DNA of 64,000 nucleotides from Acanthosoma haemorrhoidale (Eukaryota; Arthropoda; Insecta; Hemiptera; Acanthosomatidae): the NCBI GenBank assembly GCA_930367205.1, contig OV884015.1, positions 81,892,841 to 81,956,840 on the forward strand, written 5' to 3'. Under the pieces are notes generated by a model, which saw nothing but the letters and a program-made list of their open reading frames with translations, was not told the origin of the DNA and made no database searches. Every line of letters starts with the position of its first letter. Position 1 is the stretch's first letter. Below, in pieces: positions 33,185 through 46,539 of this stretch. A program made the translations under genes and the position numbers.

Positions 33185-33289
33185 AGGCCCCATCAATGTC
33201 CTAATTGCAGTTACAAAGCAGTAATTGCTAGCACATTGAAAAATCATATAATGAGAGGTCATTGCTCAGTAAAGACTCCATCAGCTTAG
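33185..33289 (+). pseudogene. Relict tenth zinc finger after a premature stop
   Basis: In the same frame after the TAA at 33182-33184, the sequence reads RPHQCPNCSYKAVIASTLKN then HIMRGHCSVKTPSA and a TAG at 33287-33289. It is a complete finger and tail. The TAA stands where every other linker has GAA, so a single substitution may have shortened the protein. Confidence 0.8.
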
Positions 33290-34900
33290 ATCCTTAAGGA
33301 TGACGGAACAGTCCTTCTAAAACTTTCAGCTATAAATTAATAATGCTGTGTGGAGAAAGGAGGTCTTTATTTAATTATATTCACGCTGCCATCAATAATT
33401 TATATATAGTAAAATTATCTATTAGTTTGTGTGATGTTTAACTGTTATAGAATTTTAATTTGGATGAATGTGTAACTTCAGTCGATCTTCAAAAGTAAAT
33501 CATTATTTGTTTTGCTTAAATAATACATTGATAAGGGTTGTAAGTAATTTTAAATACTATAATGCATATTTAACAGTGAATTTTTGATTATGTATTGCCC
33601 TTATGAATATTTTGTGAACTAATTAGCTTATATGATTTTTTTTTCATTAATAGTTTGCTAAAATGTAATATTTGTTTTTACGCTTCTTTTAATTATTTCC
33701 AATTTATTTATATCCACCATCCTAATGACATTTGGTTTTTAATTTTATGATCACATTGAATTTTATTTTCAAATTAATAGCTAGTTAAAAAGAGAAGCTG
33801 GCTGGACTTTTATTGTTAAGTCCTCAAGTATGAACCCAGGTAATAAAGGATAACTCACCTGGGAAAACCAAGGCTTGTTGGCAGGGAGAGGTTGACTACC
33901 AGGTAGAAAGAGTTCTATGGGGGCAGTAAGAAGACCTTCCTTATTGTCATACCTACAGAGCAGTTATAGTGAGACCATCAGAGTTAAGAGCAGTAGTTAG
34001 TGAGACCCAAGCATGGGAGTGAAAAGCTCTGATTGAAAATGCCCATCCACCAACAATGAAGAATGTATGCACCTATAATTTTAGATCATTTTTTGTAATT
34101 CTTATTAGGTAACTATTATTTAAATTATATATAAGTTTATATAGCCAATTATTTTAATATGAAATAGCCAAAATTATACACTAGAATCAATACTCTGAGA
34201 TCGTAATATTTGAAATTTAAAAAATAAACTTTATATAAGCTCCTTTTAATCCTTATGGGTAAGAAAGTAAAATCTCAGCCAAGATAAATGTGACTGTTAT
34301 AATATATTCAAATGAGCTTCCATTGATCAATCAAGACTGGGTTCAAGAAGGCATAACACTAAACTTTGTTTGACTGGGTTAACTTTTCCCTTGGATTCAT
34401 TATAAAAAACCCCAGATAAATCCATCGCTTGACACTTTATTAAAGCAAAACCTAAATGCCTAAGAGTAAGCTCTTCCAATGACCACTTAGCACTTGTGTC
34501 AATTCATAAATCGTGGACCTAGGGAAGAATGGAAAGGAAAATCAAGTAATTCCCACATTCAGCCATCTTGCCTTGTTAAAAATTCAAAACCTACTCTTTA
34601 TATAATTACAATATTACTCATAATAATTACAACTATGAATTAATTAAAATGAGCGTCTCTTTAAAGTTTTTTTTAATGCAGTAACAAATGGAGAAAACTA
34701 TGTAAAAAATTTATAGTTAGGAAAATAGGCAGATGACCTAAGCGATGTTTTCTTCCCCTCAGAAAATTGTACTACATTTGATTCTAACTTTTGAGCCCTT
34801 TTAGGAAAAAAAGTATCGCTTAGGTCATCAATCTCACAAAATAAGTGATACTAGCCGTTGAACAGATTTTATGTTATCACCCTTTAGGGAAAAAAACATC
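33290..34900. other. No gene seen
   Basis: 3' flank of the zinc-finger gene. AT-rich with stops in all frames. From about 34700 a loosely repeated phrase of the type CCCTTAGG(G)AAAAAA appears with GGTCATCAATCTC, extending past the MITE to about 35570. Confidence 0.5.
33842..33847 (+). promoter_or_regulatory. Candidate polyadenylation signal
   Basis: AATAAA about 550 bases after the zinc-finger stop. It is the first canonical hexamer seen on that strand in the stretch; use is unproven. Confidence 0.25.
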
Positions 34901-34908
34901 CCTTAGAT

Positions 34909-35382
34909 CAGGGGTGGGCAACCCGCGCCTTGAACATTTCCGTCCCGTGAGATTCATCACACTTTTACAAAATACTTTGATTTTAAAATAATATTCCTGT
35001 GAATATATGACAGATATTGCCTGTTTTATTTTTGAGTTCACAGAATAATTAAATTATATTCTGCGAACTCATGATGCGCGTGCATCTTGGAACATCTAAT
35101 TAATATAACAGGTTCTATGTTTTAATATGGGGATATATAATTTTATATGTGGCCCGTGGAGTTATGATGCATTTCCAAAGTGGCCCGCAAGATCATTTGG
35201 GTTGGCCACCTCTGCCTTAAATTATATTCTGCGAACTCATGATGCGCGTGCATCTTGGAACATCTAATTAATATAACAGGTTCTATGTTTTAATATGGGG
35301 ATATATAATTTTATATGTGGCCCGTGGAGTTATGATGCATTTCCAAAGTGGCCCGCAAGATCATTTGGGTTGGCCACCTCTG
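34909..35382. mobile_element. hAT-type MITE with internal 168-bp tandem duplication
   Basis: Left end CAGGGGTGGGCAACCCGCG, right end GGGTTGGCCACCTCTG (reverse complement CAGAGGTGGCCAACCC). Eight-base flanks CCTTAGAT (34901-34908) and CCTTAGAG (35383-35390) match at seven positions. Inside, 35051-35218 is repeated at 35219-35386, so the right terminus and part of the target repeat occur twice. No ORF. Confidence 0.82.
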
Positions 35383-35390
35383 CCTTAGAG

Positions 35391-36689
35391 ATTATCAATG
35401 CTGAAATGCGTGAAAATCACTGCCACTTGAATTCTATTATTTTAAGAAAAAACATCCTTTCCACTTATCAATCCCAAAATGTGTAAATCATTCTAAACTG
35501 GATCTGTCAAGCCTTTCTGAAAAAAAATTTCTTAGGTAATCAATCTAGAAAAGTGCAGATGGCGCAGTATAGAAAACGATCTATTAAAAACTCCTCCCCC
35601 CCACTATTTTTTAATTTAAGTACAATTTTGATCTGAAAATCTATTCTAAATTTATTTTCAAAAAAATCTAGTTTTGTGTATACATTAAAAAAAATAAATA
35701 AAATTTAAGGGGTGAGATTAGCATCTAGTGAGTGACATTTGTTTTCCCAAACATTCAATATATTTCAAACCTTAAAATAAATAAAATCTAACGATAAAAA
35801 TAGTGCCCTTCACGTGCAAATATAGGGAAAGAAAATATATATTTTACTGAATTGGAAGAACTTATTTACAATACAAAAACTGTTGATCTCAACTGATAAA
35901 GAAACATTTTACAAAATGGCTACTACATCATCCTCTTTTTCTTCATCAAAGAAATGACAGACTTGTCAAGGTCTGTAAGTCTTTTAAATCTCTTGCATTT
36001 TTAATTGAGATATCACTCAAAGCAATTTGTTTTGGAAAGCTTCTGAGTTCTGTAAAAGAATCAAGTAAAATCTAGAAAACATTTACTAAGATGTACTAAT
36101 ATAATTTAATTATAAATTTACTTCATTGATGATCATTGGAATAGAATCAGGAGCCAGACTATTCGTGATATCTTTCTCTTTTTCCTAGAATACATATTAA
36201 TTATCAGGATAAAAAAAATATAATGTTAATGAAAATTAACTGAGTATTAAAACTCTTATGTATATATTTGTATATCCTCACACAAGCATGGTCTTTTTAT
36301 ATTTGCTTGAAGCAGCCATTGGCCGCAATTATTTTTTTAATAATTTAATATTTATAGTTTTCTTGTTAGTACCAGCCTTGACCTCTATATCAGCCTATGG
36401 TATTACATTTGTTGCTACTTCTGTACCAAGACCTGACGGTTCATACATAAATCTTTCTTTATTTGAGTACATTTCATAGTGTAAACACATTAAGAATCGT
36501 TTGGTTATTGAATCTTCATAAAAAGAATAAAATTATTAATTGGTCTAGTTAAAAAAAATATGATGACAAGCAATTTTTCAATTATTGAAAAAAAGTTACA
36601 ACATGAAATATTGGTTTTATAAGTGAAGTGACAGATTTCATTTTCCTAGATTTTTCAATATTTTTTTAAATAATATCAAAGCTGAAAGG
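35391..36689. other. No gene seen
   Basis: AT-rich. A 73-codon ORF at 36258-36479 has a hydrophobic centre but lacks a recognised domain, and the region to its right is a decayed ZSWIM-like gene on the other strand, to which this may be an unrelated 3' flank. Confidence 0.4.
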
Positions 36690-38790
36690 TTTCAATTTCT
36701 CTTTAAACATGGCAAAAATTTCATCCTGTTTGGAGGTTTATGATGATTAATGAGCTTAGATACAGCAATCATTCTTTGTGAATCTTCAAAAAAATGGAAA
36801 AGTGGACTATTTTTTACCATCACTTGTTTTATCTTTTGATTCAAAGACTCAAGGTGGTTTGTCATCGTAATGTTGTATGTTAGGGCTCATTTTTTAATAA
36901 AACCTGCATCCCACTGTTATTATATGCCAGTTTTTATTTATATAATCTAATTGTCAGGTCCCGATAGTTATTTTCTTTTATTTTTCGCAAGTTTCAAATT
37001 ATCATCGGATCAATGAAAACCTTTGAACAATTTATAATAATCGCACACTGATTCAAAAGGAAAAAGGTTAATTTTTATTTCATTCATGTAATTGAAAACC
37101 CACTAATTTCATTTTATTAATTAAAAGCGAGATGTGTTTGTTCTTATTATTTTTACTTTAATGAATTTATTAAACGAGGAAAAAATTCAAGATTGTAATA
37201 TTTTTTTTATCTCGAGATGTAGCTTGTAATATTAGGAGTTGTGATGTTGTCATCTTATTGAGTAAGAAGGTGCAATTTGATGTGATCAGCATCGGGTTTG
37301 TTTGTGAACTGCGGATTAACTTCGATCGTATCACGAGTTTCGTCAACAAATTACCGCATCAGTCCCATGATATTTGTTGGAAGAGAAGGTCACACACAAA
37401 CTTCGTCATCTAGTGATCCATCATTACCTCTACAATATCGATGGCTTCACACCTGTAATATTGGAAATCAAAAACCACCACCACTTTACCAATTGTTTGG
37501 TAGGTAGAAGACCAAGAAGAATTTCTTCTTCTCATTTTGGATTTCCGGTAAGCTGTTATTTTCGTTACACCGCACAACAACATATCGATAGATCAACTCA
37601 TGCCCCCCCTTCTACTTTCAAGAATAGAAGGCATAGACTATCGGCTGTATTTATAAGAATATTGTCAATTTAGTTATATTAATGGTATTTTCGAATAAGT
37701 TTATAATTTCATTTCTCATTTATCTAAATAAAAGGATATATTTTTTTTCTTATATATTTTCTTTCTCTGTTACTATCCATGTAACTAACATTAGATTTAG
37801 TTTACACATTAAATTTCAGATAATTGTAATTTTCTTAATTTCACATTAAATATTTTGCCATTCTAAAATTTCAGTTTTTTTTTTTTAATACTGTTCTTCC
37901 ATATGCTTGTCCCATGAGATGATCAAAAAGAACAAGACTCCCCTTGTCTCATGGGATGATCAAAAAGAACAAGGCCTACCTCCTGCTCTCTCCTCCTTTT
38001 GCCTTCCTTGCCTTCTTGATTTTTTCATCCCTCTTTCTTCCAATGCCTCATATAAACTTTTCTTATTTTAAAGTTAACAAATCCAATAATAAAATATTTG
38101 ATTTTAATCATTGATATTATTTATGACAAATATTAATATTATACAACGGCAGCAAATAATATACATGCATTCATAACCAAAATCCATGGGTAATTTACCG
38201 CCCTTTTATGCCCGCTAATTTCGAATTTAAATCAAAGGCAACATCACAAACTCACAACAATATAGATTCTTCACATACTGTTCTCCATTTCTACCAAATG
38301 CCATTTTTTTAAGAAAGCTAATTTCTCGATTGTACTAACATTTTCTCTTGGGCGATACATTAAATATGGAATAAACATAGTACTAATTTCTTCCCTGGCG
38401 AAGATTTGCTAATACATTGTCTTTCTCTCATATCTCTATCCATTATTAGGGACTGCATCTTGATCCGTTCTGGATTATTTGTTTTGAAAATTTTGACATC
38501 GGTTTGATGTTTATGGCAGTTTAGTTTGTCAACAGAAAAACATATAACACTTCACCTTGACCATTTCCATTTGTTGATAGGAGAATATAAAGCAGCATAT
38601 TTATATTATTCAATTTATAAGTTGCATGACAAATTAGTAATTCTGGAAAAAAATAAAATGCCTTTTTCATTCTTTTAGTATAGGAAAATACTCCTAGTTT
38701 GATCCCATCTTCTAATACCTCCACATATGCTTTGTCTATACTTTTTAAATAATTGACTGTGGATTCAAGTTCATTGTGAGTAAACAAAGC
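36690..38790 (-). pseudogene. ZSWIM/MULE-like transposase-type gene, decayed
   Basis: The first block (38521-38787) reads FFPELLICHATYKLNNINML then LYILLSTNGNGQGEV, matching the ATYKLN...YLLLVxDGNG pattern of ZSWIM1/3-like proteins. The catalytic-type Asp before ATYKLN is His here. Downstream pieces in changing frames: DRDMRERQ and CLFHI near 38350-38450, EKLAFLKKW near 38310, and TNHLESLNQKIKQVM with FFEDSQRM near 36760-36870. Roughly 37200-37900 appears unrelated (insertion). Family call is from recalled motifs. Confidence 0.55.
37905..37980 (+). repeat. Two-copy 38-bp tandem repeat
   Basis: TGTCCCATGAGATGATCAAA then AAGAACAAGACTCCCC is followed by TGTCTCATGGGATGATCAAA and AAGAACAAGGCC. 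Confidence 0.7.
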
Positions 38791-41735
38791 AGGAGTTTTT
38801 GCTTATGAACATCTTTGCTCGTGGCCGATTTCCCTTTGTTCTCTATTGTGAAATTTTTCACTAAGTTTATATTGCACTTAGACGTAATATATTAGCTATC
38901 TCACACTGGTCTTGAGAAGATAATCTTCCCTGTTGAGGCAGGGCTTCAAATAAATCATTATTAATCGGATGGTTGTAGGTACTCATAACAACTGTATGTA
39001 ATGAAAATTTAAAATATAAGGGATTTATATTAATTTTATTATAATAATATAAGGGATTGTATTTATAATATAATATAAGGAAATTATGAAATAGGTTTGT
39101 AATGTGTAGGATGAAGTATTATAAATTGAAATATGTATTTGTGTGTTTATTGATATTTTATGTGATTTATCCCATAATACTTCGAAACAGATCTTGCTTG
39201 TACCTGTTTACAAAATATGAATTAAATAATAATGTATATGAGGTTGTATTAACTTATCCTACAAATTCGAGTTCATGGATTATTTACCTTAATTTGAACC
39301 TTACAACAGTTTCCTCTTTAAATTAGAGATGTTCGCACCGCTATTAAGTATTCACTTAAAATTATGCTGTATGTGTGACACTCCAATTAATAATGGTTAA
39401 TCGATATAACTTCTTTATGAAATTTCAAAAGTATTAAACATTTATGAAACTAGTTTAACTAGCTATTGAAGTAAGTAAACCTAGATTAGTATGGTGAGGT
39501 TCTACTATATTACTTATACAAGTTTTATGCATAGGTTCTATATACAAAAATAAGTTTCTTTCATGTAAATAAATCAGTGAAGTGTCCAGATTATGTTAAT
39601 AAATGAAGATTGAATCAGTTTTTGATTATTTAACTATGTTTATACTTACCATCCTATTTATCCAAGCAATGCACTTTTTATTTGTTATGATGCTTATGTT
39701 TTAACTTACATCATTGTAAATAAGTAATTTCCAGTGATAATACAGGTAAGCAAGTGATTGCCTATCTGATGATCATGGTATTACAATATGATCACATCAT
39801 TATCTCTATTATTTATTCTAAAATATTTCTTAATTGATTGCACACTTTTTTAAAGTTGAGAGGTGGTTTGCTTCGACTGCTGTCATTATTTTTATCTCGC
39901 ACTTTCATTATTAAAATGCTTCCAGTAATCAGTTAGCAAGACATAAAGAGAGTTTATCTAAAATTCATTTTCTTTGAGATTAATAAAGTTCTCCATTATA
40001 TCACATTCACAGCTTATTTTAATTGTTCAATATCCAGGTAATCTGCCATTGATTAACACATAATTCCTTTGCAAGAAGAAATTTAGACAGTGTGTATATA
40101 AATATTGGTAAATGTTTTAAATTATTTTTTTTTTTTTATCGAATCGAATGCCTTATGGTGAGCTGCTACTATTTGTCCTGAATTGGCATCCTATTAGTTC
40201 TTTCCAATAATGTAAATTTAATCCACTGTATTCAGGATAAGACTTCTCATGAGGTCATTGTCTATAAGATAAGTGAGCGAATTTACAGATGATCATGCAC
40301 AGCAGTTTACATCATACATCTAGAGAAAAGCACCAAATTAAATTAAATTTCTCCAGCCCTTTATTAACAATATGCAAATCGTGTTTATAACATGTAGTAA
40401 TAATCTTTGGGTGCTTTGTAGACTGCAAATAAAAATAAAATCATTTATAGTAAATCTGTCTGGCCAGTTTTCAAAGCCACCCTTGAGCAGTTTTAATTAT
40501 GTTTCATAACTAATTAATTACTTGATAAGTTTAAAAAAATCATATACATTCAGCCAGAGAAATTATATTTTGTAAGTAAATTTCCTTTCATTCTTCAATG
40601 ATGGCAAAATAAAACCAGTACAATAGTAAATTACAAGTTAAGTTAATTAATAACTTGATAATTAAAAAAAAAAAACCCTTTCCTATTGAGAAGGGTTTCA
40701 AAATAAAGATCTTGCCGCCCTGATTAATAATGTGTAATTTTTACTGTAATTACATTAATTCATCAAAATCGTGTCAAAACTTGAACTCAACTGGAGATTT
40801 TTTTTCAAGAGAGACATATTTTAAAATATGATAGTTCCATTTTATGTCCTGATGATGTTCAAAATCATAATTCTATAAAAAGTAACAAGTGTCATTAATC
40901 AATGGCGACTGGCAATTAATTGAATATTATAGTGTCTCTGCTTTTCATACAAGTTCAATGTTATTGCCTGTACAGATCCTGACTGCTTTGTTTACAAGGT
41001 AGAACTACAGACTCGTTTTTTAGACAAACCTTATATACCACAAAAGAAATAAACAAATTATTTTTTTGATAAATATTTTATTAAAATAAAATCTTCGGAG
41101 ATATGATTCTTTTAACATAAAATCAAATTAATAAAACAAATCATAATATAAGGTGTTTGGGAGAGCGGCTCCTCGAAATTTGAGGAAGTAGATCTCCGTA
41201 CCCGGACAAACTAGAATCACTCCCTTTCACTCCCAATTCCCAAAAACACCGACAAATAGTTAGGAGAAAAGAAAAAAAACGACCAACTTAAAGCCAAACA
41301 GAAGTTCAATCTATTGTATTGAAAAATTTCACAGGTTTTAATTAATCCCCAATTGAAAAAAAAACAAAAAACCAAAAAAAAACAAGCTTACAAACAAAAA
41401 TGACTGAAACTTTATTCAGAATAAAGAAAAACCTTAATAACTGAAAATTTGGACAATTAAAAAAAAATGAGAAAGAAGTATATAAAAAAACAAAAAAAAC
41501 CCATCAATGTGAAAACAAAATAAAAAAAAGGTTTTCTTTCTTTATACATATTATTACGTTCTTTACTTTAAATATATTTTATTTACTATTTATTATTAGG
41601 TTCTATCAACAAAATAATTCTGGCAAAAAGATGAATTTAATTTTACAAACATAAAAAATATACTTATATTAATTTTATAATTACTTGTCCATTAATTTGA
41701 TTCCTTTTCTTCTTCAATGGTCTTCTTTTTACATA
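38791..41735. other. No gene seen
   Basis: AT-rich, no coding region supported. A 74-codon ORF (39102-39326) lacks any recognised feature. Near 41152-41260 the phrases GGTGTTTGGGAG and CTCCCAATTCCCAAAAACACC form an imperfect inverted pair. Confidence 0.4.
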
Positions 41736-41739
41736 TATC

Positions 41740-42070
41740 AGGCTGATTCCAAACAAGAGTGAATATAATGCTCTGTATGTTTTCTCAGAACCACAACAAC
41801 AACTCATTATAACTGCTAAAACTATATAGTAATACTGTGTTCATCTATCATCACAACAACCAGTATATTCTGTGTGTTTTTTATTATCACAACCACAACA
41901 ATACTAATTTATTATCACTGGCTAATAACTAGAGAGTAATACTGTGTGTTTTTCTCATCACAACTAACAGTAGACTGTATAAGTTTTTCCATTATAACTA
42001 GAGAGAGAATAATTATATGTGTGTTCATTATCACAACTGCCAGTAGACTGTCTTTTGTTTATTCTTCTCA
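41740..42070. repeat. Degenerate tandem array
   Basis: Repeating phrases TAATACTGTGT, CATCACAAC(AACC)AGTA and AACTAGAGAG recur at about 80-100 base steps, consistent with a decayed tandem repeat. Unit length is irregular. Confidence 0.4.
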
Positions 42071-43794
42071 CTCTCATTTGTTTTCACCTGCCTTCCCGAT
42101 TCAAGGTTGGATTAAACATTATACAAAAACTCCACCATATCTAATATCACAACAATATATATGTCCAATAAATGAAATAAGCGGAGCTCCGTTACAATAA
42201 TCAATCAATCAGTCTCAGTTACAAAAAAAACAAAATCGATTTAAATCTAATGATCTAAATTTGAAGAAAGTACATGATGTAAAAAAAAGAACGTGTTCAC
42301 GTCACCAGTTCTAAGTAGACGAGTAGAGTCGGCTTGTTGCAGAGCGGCCACTTCTGCTCTTCTTCTCCCTTCTCGTGAACAACAATCACGGTGACGAGTG
42401 ATGAACACCCAGTCCGAGTGTTCACAACGAGCGTTATAAAAATGATGAGTAGTGATGAGTACTCGACCAAGAAAAATGAGATACTTCGGCGAATCATCAA
42501 TATTCGGGTGTGAGGGAGAGCATTTCTGTGTCCCCAAACAAAGCTTGTGCCTTACTGAGAACTTGTGCATATGAGAAGACGAGACCTTGACCGCTAGCCA
42601 TTGGGTGTAAACAAAAACTGGTTGAACATTATCCTTTGTTGAGTGAAATTAAGCGATAAATTATAATTACAATCATAATAATTAAGGTTGTTTGTTTCTT
42701 TGGGTAAACACTGTTGAAGAAAATTAATCAATACAAAAACTCAACAAAACAAAAAAAAAACATGAATGTTAGCATTAAAGTTAACGGCTTTAACATAAGG
42801 TAACAATAAAATATATTTTTATTTACATAAGAGAAAATATGTTCCTAATAACAGTAACAATATACAAAAAAACAGTCTTGGAATCATTTTAAAAATATTT
42901 CATAAACCAAACTAACTACTTATACTATATAAAAAACACAGAATTTTATCAAGTGCACTTAAAAAACAATCCCAGATAATATCAGAAACAACAGATAATA
43001 TCAGAAACAAACAGTACTTATGAGTTGTAATAGCCCCTCGGAATGTTATATTATAAAAAAAAATCAATGAGGCTATATCAATATAAATTAAAATGAAGGT
43101 TATGATTGTTGTTTATTTATATCTAAAGGTGGAGAATTCTTTACTCCTTTATCATAATTTTTTTGGATAAGAAATATAAATTATATTATATACTGTATAT
43201 ACAAATCATTCATCGGTCATCTTCGGTATTACTTCAAGTCACATCAAGAAAATCAGCAAAATATCAGTTGCATTCCAACTGATGAGTGGTTATGTCAGAT
43301 TTATTTCTGGAAAAGTTACATATCTTGAGTAAAGTCAATCACAAAACCTTAAATAAATCCCTCAAAAGTTGTCCGATTGTATTTCCACAATAATACAAAC
43401 AGCAAAAAACACAGTGGTCCATTGCAGGTACACAAGTTGGCGAATTCTGATTTCAATCAGTTGAGGGGAATGATTGGTACTAATTGTGTTACAAGAGTTT
43501 CACAGCAACATAGTAAAACTAATTGAATTAAAATGCATATATTTGAAAAATCTTAAGTCATCTTTATTATTTTATAAATTGCCATAAAAAAACACAGAAT
43601 TTGGAGAGGAGTTGAGGCACAGAAAAAAAAATCCAACGCCAATTTTGTCTTGAAGCAAGCTTATTTAAGAAAATTGCAGATAAACGATAAAACAAAATGG
43701 ACTATTTAGAATTGATTCGCTTGAAAATCATTTCACCAAGTTATATCAACATTTTTAACTCTTTGTTCTCCTAAAAAATTATTTTTACTTTATT
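42071..43794. other. No gene seen
   Basis: Contains a less AT-rich patch at about 42290-42600 with a 107-codon minus-strand ORF (42247-42570) that has no recognisable domain and overlaps another open frame. A CAGATAATATCAGAAACA phrase is repeated at 42971 and 42993. Confidence 0.4.
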
Positions 43795-43885
43795 TTTCTT
43801 ATTGAATGAATAACAATCTTTATTGTGCAATAATTACAATCTGCCTTTTATAAGGCAATAATAATTCAGATAAATGATAAATGAC
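43795..43885 (-). repeat. Fragment of the dispersed retroposon 3' end
   Basis: The minus strand reads TATAAAAGGCAGATTGTAAT...CACAATAAAGATTG, the same terminal block as at 6485, 18490 and 57890, here in reverse orientation and truncated. Confidence 0.45.
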
Positions 43886-44530
43886 ACAAATGATAAAAGG
43901 ATATAACCTCACCCCATAACAAAATTAATATCTATTCTATTCTACTAGGAAGAATTTATATTTTATCAATTATGTAATGAGAATATTAATTGGAAGAGAT
44001 TTTTGAACAAACAATGTTTTAATAAAACAATTAAGGATGTACAGCAGGTTTGTGTTAGTGCCGGGTAATGCTTAAGTATCAAAATATCTGATTTCCAAAG
44101 CCTTGCAAATCAACACCATTCTATTTTGTTTTGCCTAGGATACATAACTATAAGGCAAGTTATCATTACTAACAATTGCTTAAGTTTAGTTTCAGTGAAC
44201 AATTGATTGACCAAACCTGTCTAAGACATGATTAAATTGAGCTGAAGAGCCACCGGCAATAGAATGGGATATTAAAATTACAAATTATTTAGGTACAACT
44301 AGAATTTAACAGTCTAGTGATGTTAAACTGTCTTATATAATAAATAAAAATTGATGATACTTTTACTTTAATATCATAATTTACCATGGTGCATTAAACT
44401 GCTAAGTTATTGACATAAAAAGTTCACCAAAAATGACTTTCTCACTTTTTGAAGAGGTGTCTTTTATAATCTAAGAGTAAGCATTAAAATAATTAATTTT
44501 GACTAGATAATAGAGGTTTGTCAATAATGG
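43886..44530. other. 3' flank of claspin copy B
   Basis: Nothing coding seen. On the minus strand this lies downstream of the claspin stop; no clear AATAAA close to the stop was noted. Confidence 0.4.
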
Positions 44531-46537
44531 TTAATCTATCATCTTTAGTTTTTCTAACAGCCTCCCTTGAGTTTTACTCGGATGTGCAGAAAATTTCAGT
44601 TTCTTGGAAGCATTCATTACTATATCATTTGCACCTTTTCTTTTTAAAGACTGTAAAAAAATGAAACATGTGGTAAAATCCTTACCCTGGTTAAATAGCT
44701 AACATTTTTAATTTATAATAAATTACCATTTCTTGTGAATCTTCTTTAGGAGGCGACACAACTGCAAAGACCATATTCCTCTGACCTCGAACGTTCCCAA
44801 CTCGATTATCACTTGATGTGTTTACATTACTGAGCTCAGCCAGTTTAGATAAAAGTTTTTCTCCCCTACTCAGAAATGAACCTCTCCGTGCCTTCAAATA
44901 AAAAGAAGAATATAGTTAACTATCTGAGATGGAAATTATTATTAAATTTTGCAATTTTACTTACTATTGCTGAAAACTGTTTTTTTGGATCTGGAGTGGC
45001 AAAACTCGAAGCCATCGGCGATGTTTTTGTGACTGTACTTTTAGCAAATTTTAAGCATTTAACAGTTTCATTCTCCACGGCTAAATCGTCTCCCTTAAAT
45101 ATAAAAACAAATTAGATAAAAAAACATGGTTCTAAGAATGGAATTTATTTTGCTTGCCCAGCACTAAATTTTGTTTAGTTATAATAAAATAATTAATAAA
45201 TATTAGTTATGCTTTGTAATCCCAAACGAGTCAGAAATCAGACAGTCACAGGTTCAAATTTTGGCAATTTTTCTCTTTCAATAATTATTTAAGTTTAACC
45301 AAGTGCAATGATGTACCGCATCTAATAATATATCTATGGGAGTTTAATATATGATTCTGTTAAAAGTAAACGAGGACTCAGAAAAAATTATTAACTGCTT
45401 AGATTGTAGTCAACTATAATGAAATATCGCAATTCGTGATGTTTTCAGAATTAATGAGAACCGCCGATATGCACAAGTGTTAACTCTCAAACTAAATTTC
45501 AGTTTCAGATTCGCTGGTTCTTCATTTAAGTAGCTGCTCATTTATCCTCATGAGACTCAGTGAACCCTGCCCTGTCAGACAAATCCCTTCAAGAAAAATC
45601 TTCTCTCTCTGCAGCTAGAAGTCAGCATAAAAGGACCTAAGACCTAACTACTAATACAATTCACTAGAATTAGCTAACTTTACATGGTAGTGCATTTTTT
45701 TTAAGAACTTATTTATTGCATTGATGATAGTAAAAATATTAACTTTATGGTTCCGTAAGAAATTTTCACGTTCAAGCCTCATTTTCCTCCAAGATTCATC
45801 TTCTTCATCATCTTCAACATCACCTTCTATTTCTACACCATCAGGGTTCCACATAAAAGAACCAGTTTCATTTTCACCATCTGAAATTACACATAGATGG
45901 GATTTATAACCAGCATCAATGAAATTTACCTAAAAATCACAAACAATAAATGGTTTGTATTTTAAAATAATGTAATTGTAAGTTATGCAAAAATGAGTTT
46001 TGTTTTTGTATGAACATTAAACGAAAAAGTAATAATAGCTGTAGTAGTTGTCTGCGAGTTACACAATAGGAATTCATTCATGATTTAGATGCAACACAAT
46101 GGATAATCTTTTAACTGAAAGGAGACTCTGCTGCATTAACTTATAATTACTTCAATTCATAAAATTATGTCTTAAAAAAGAACAAGTAAACTGCTGAAGA
46201 CAATTCTCGTGAGAATCATAAATACTAACACTGGCTTGAAGTGCTTTCTCACAAAATGTTCAATTAAAAGTACACAGACACAAGCTTACCTTGGTTATAC
46301 CATCTGAACTGTCTCTCCCTCTTCGGGCCATCACAATGCAGATCTCCGTCTTCAAGAAACAGTTCCTGTAAAACTCTAATTTCTCTCTTGTCTTCGTCCA
46401 ACAATTCTTTCCTAAAAAATCACAACATGAATTCTATACAAAACAAATAAAAAAAATGTTTTTATAGAAAATTTAAAGCATTATTTAATATCAAGATCAA
46501 TATCTGATGTAAGAGAGAAATGATTAAATAAATACTT

Positions 46538-46539
46538 GC
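46538..46539 (-). other. GC splice donor in claspin copy B (GC-AG intron)
   Basis: The only phase-consistent join between the exon ending in KIHM/KIPM and the exon beginning (G)AAAGAATTG uses AT|GCAAGT as donor, with GC in place of GT. GCAAGT is the usual context of GC-AG introns. The neighbouring GT (CAA|GTATTT) would put the next exon out of frame. The same sites exist in copy A at 3160-3161. Confidence 0.65.

Noticed and set aside
32390..33250. Regular 84-bp repeats suggesting a satellite or CRISPR-like array
   Set aside because: The repeats are in-frame zinc-finger codons with linkers, not spacer-separated palindromic repeats.
36258..36479. 73-codon hydrophobic ORF
   Set aside because: A single short frame in AT-rich DNA; no conserved partner elsewhere in the window.
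42247..42570. 107-codon minus-strand ORF
   Set aside because: Overlaps another frame with equal openness; no domain and no family resemblance.
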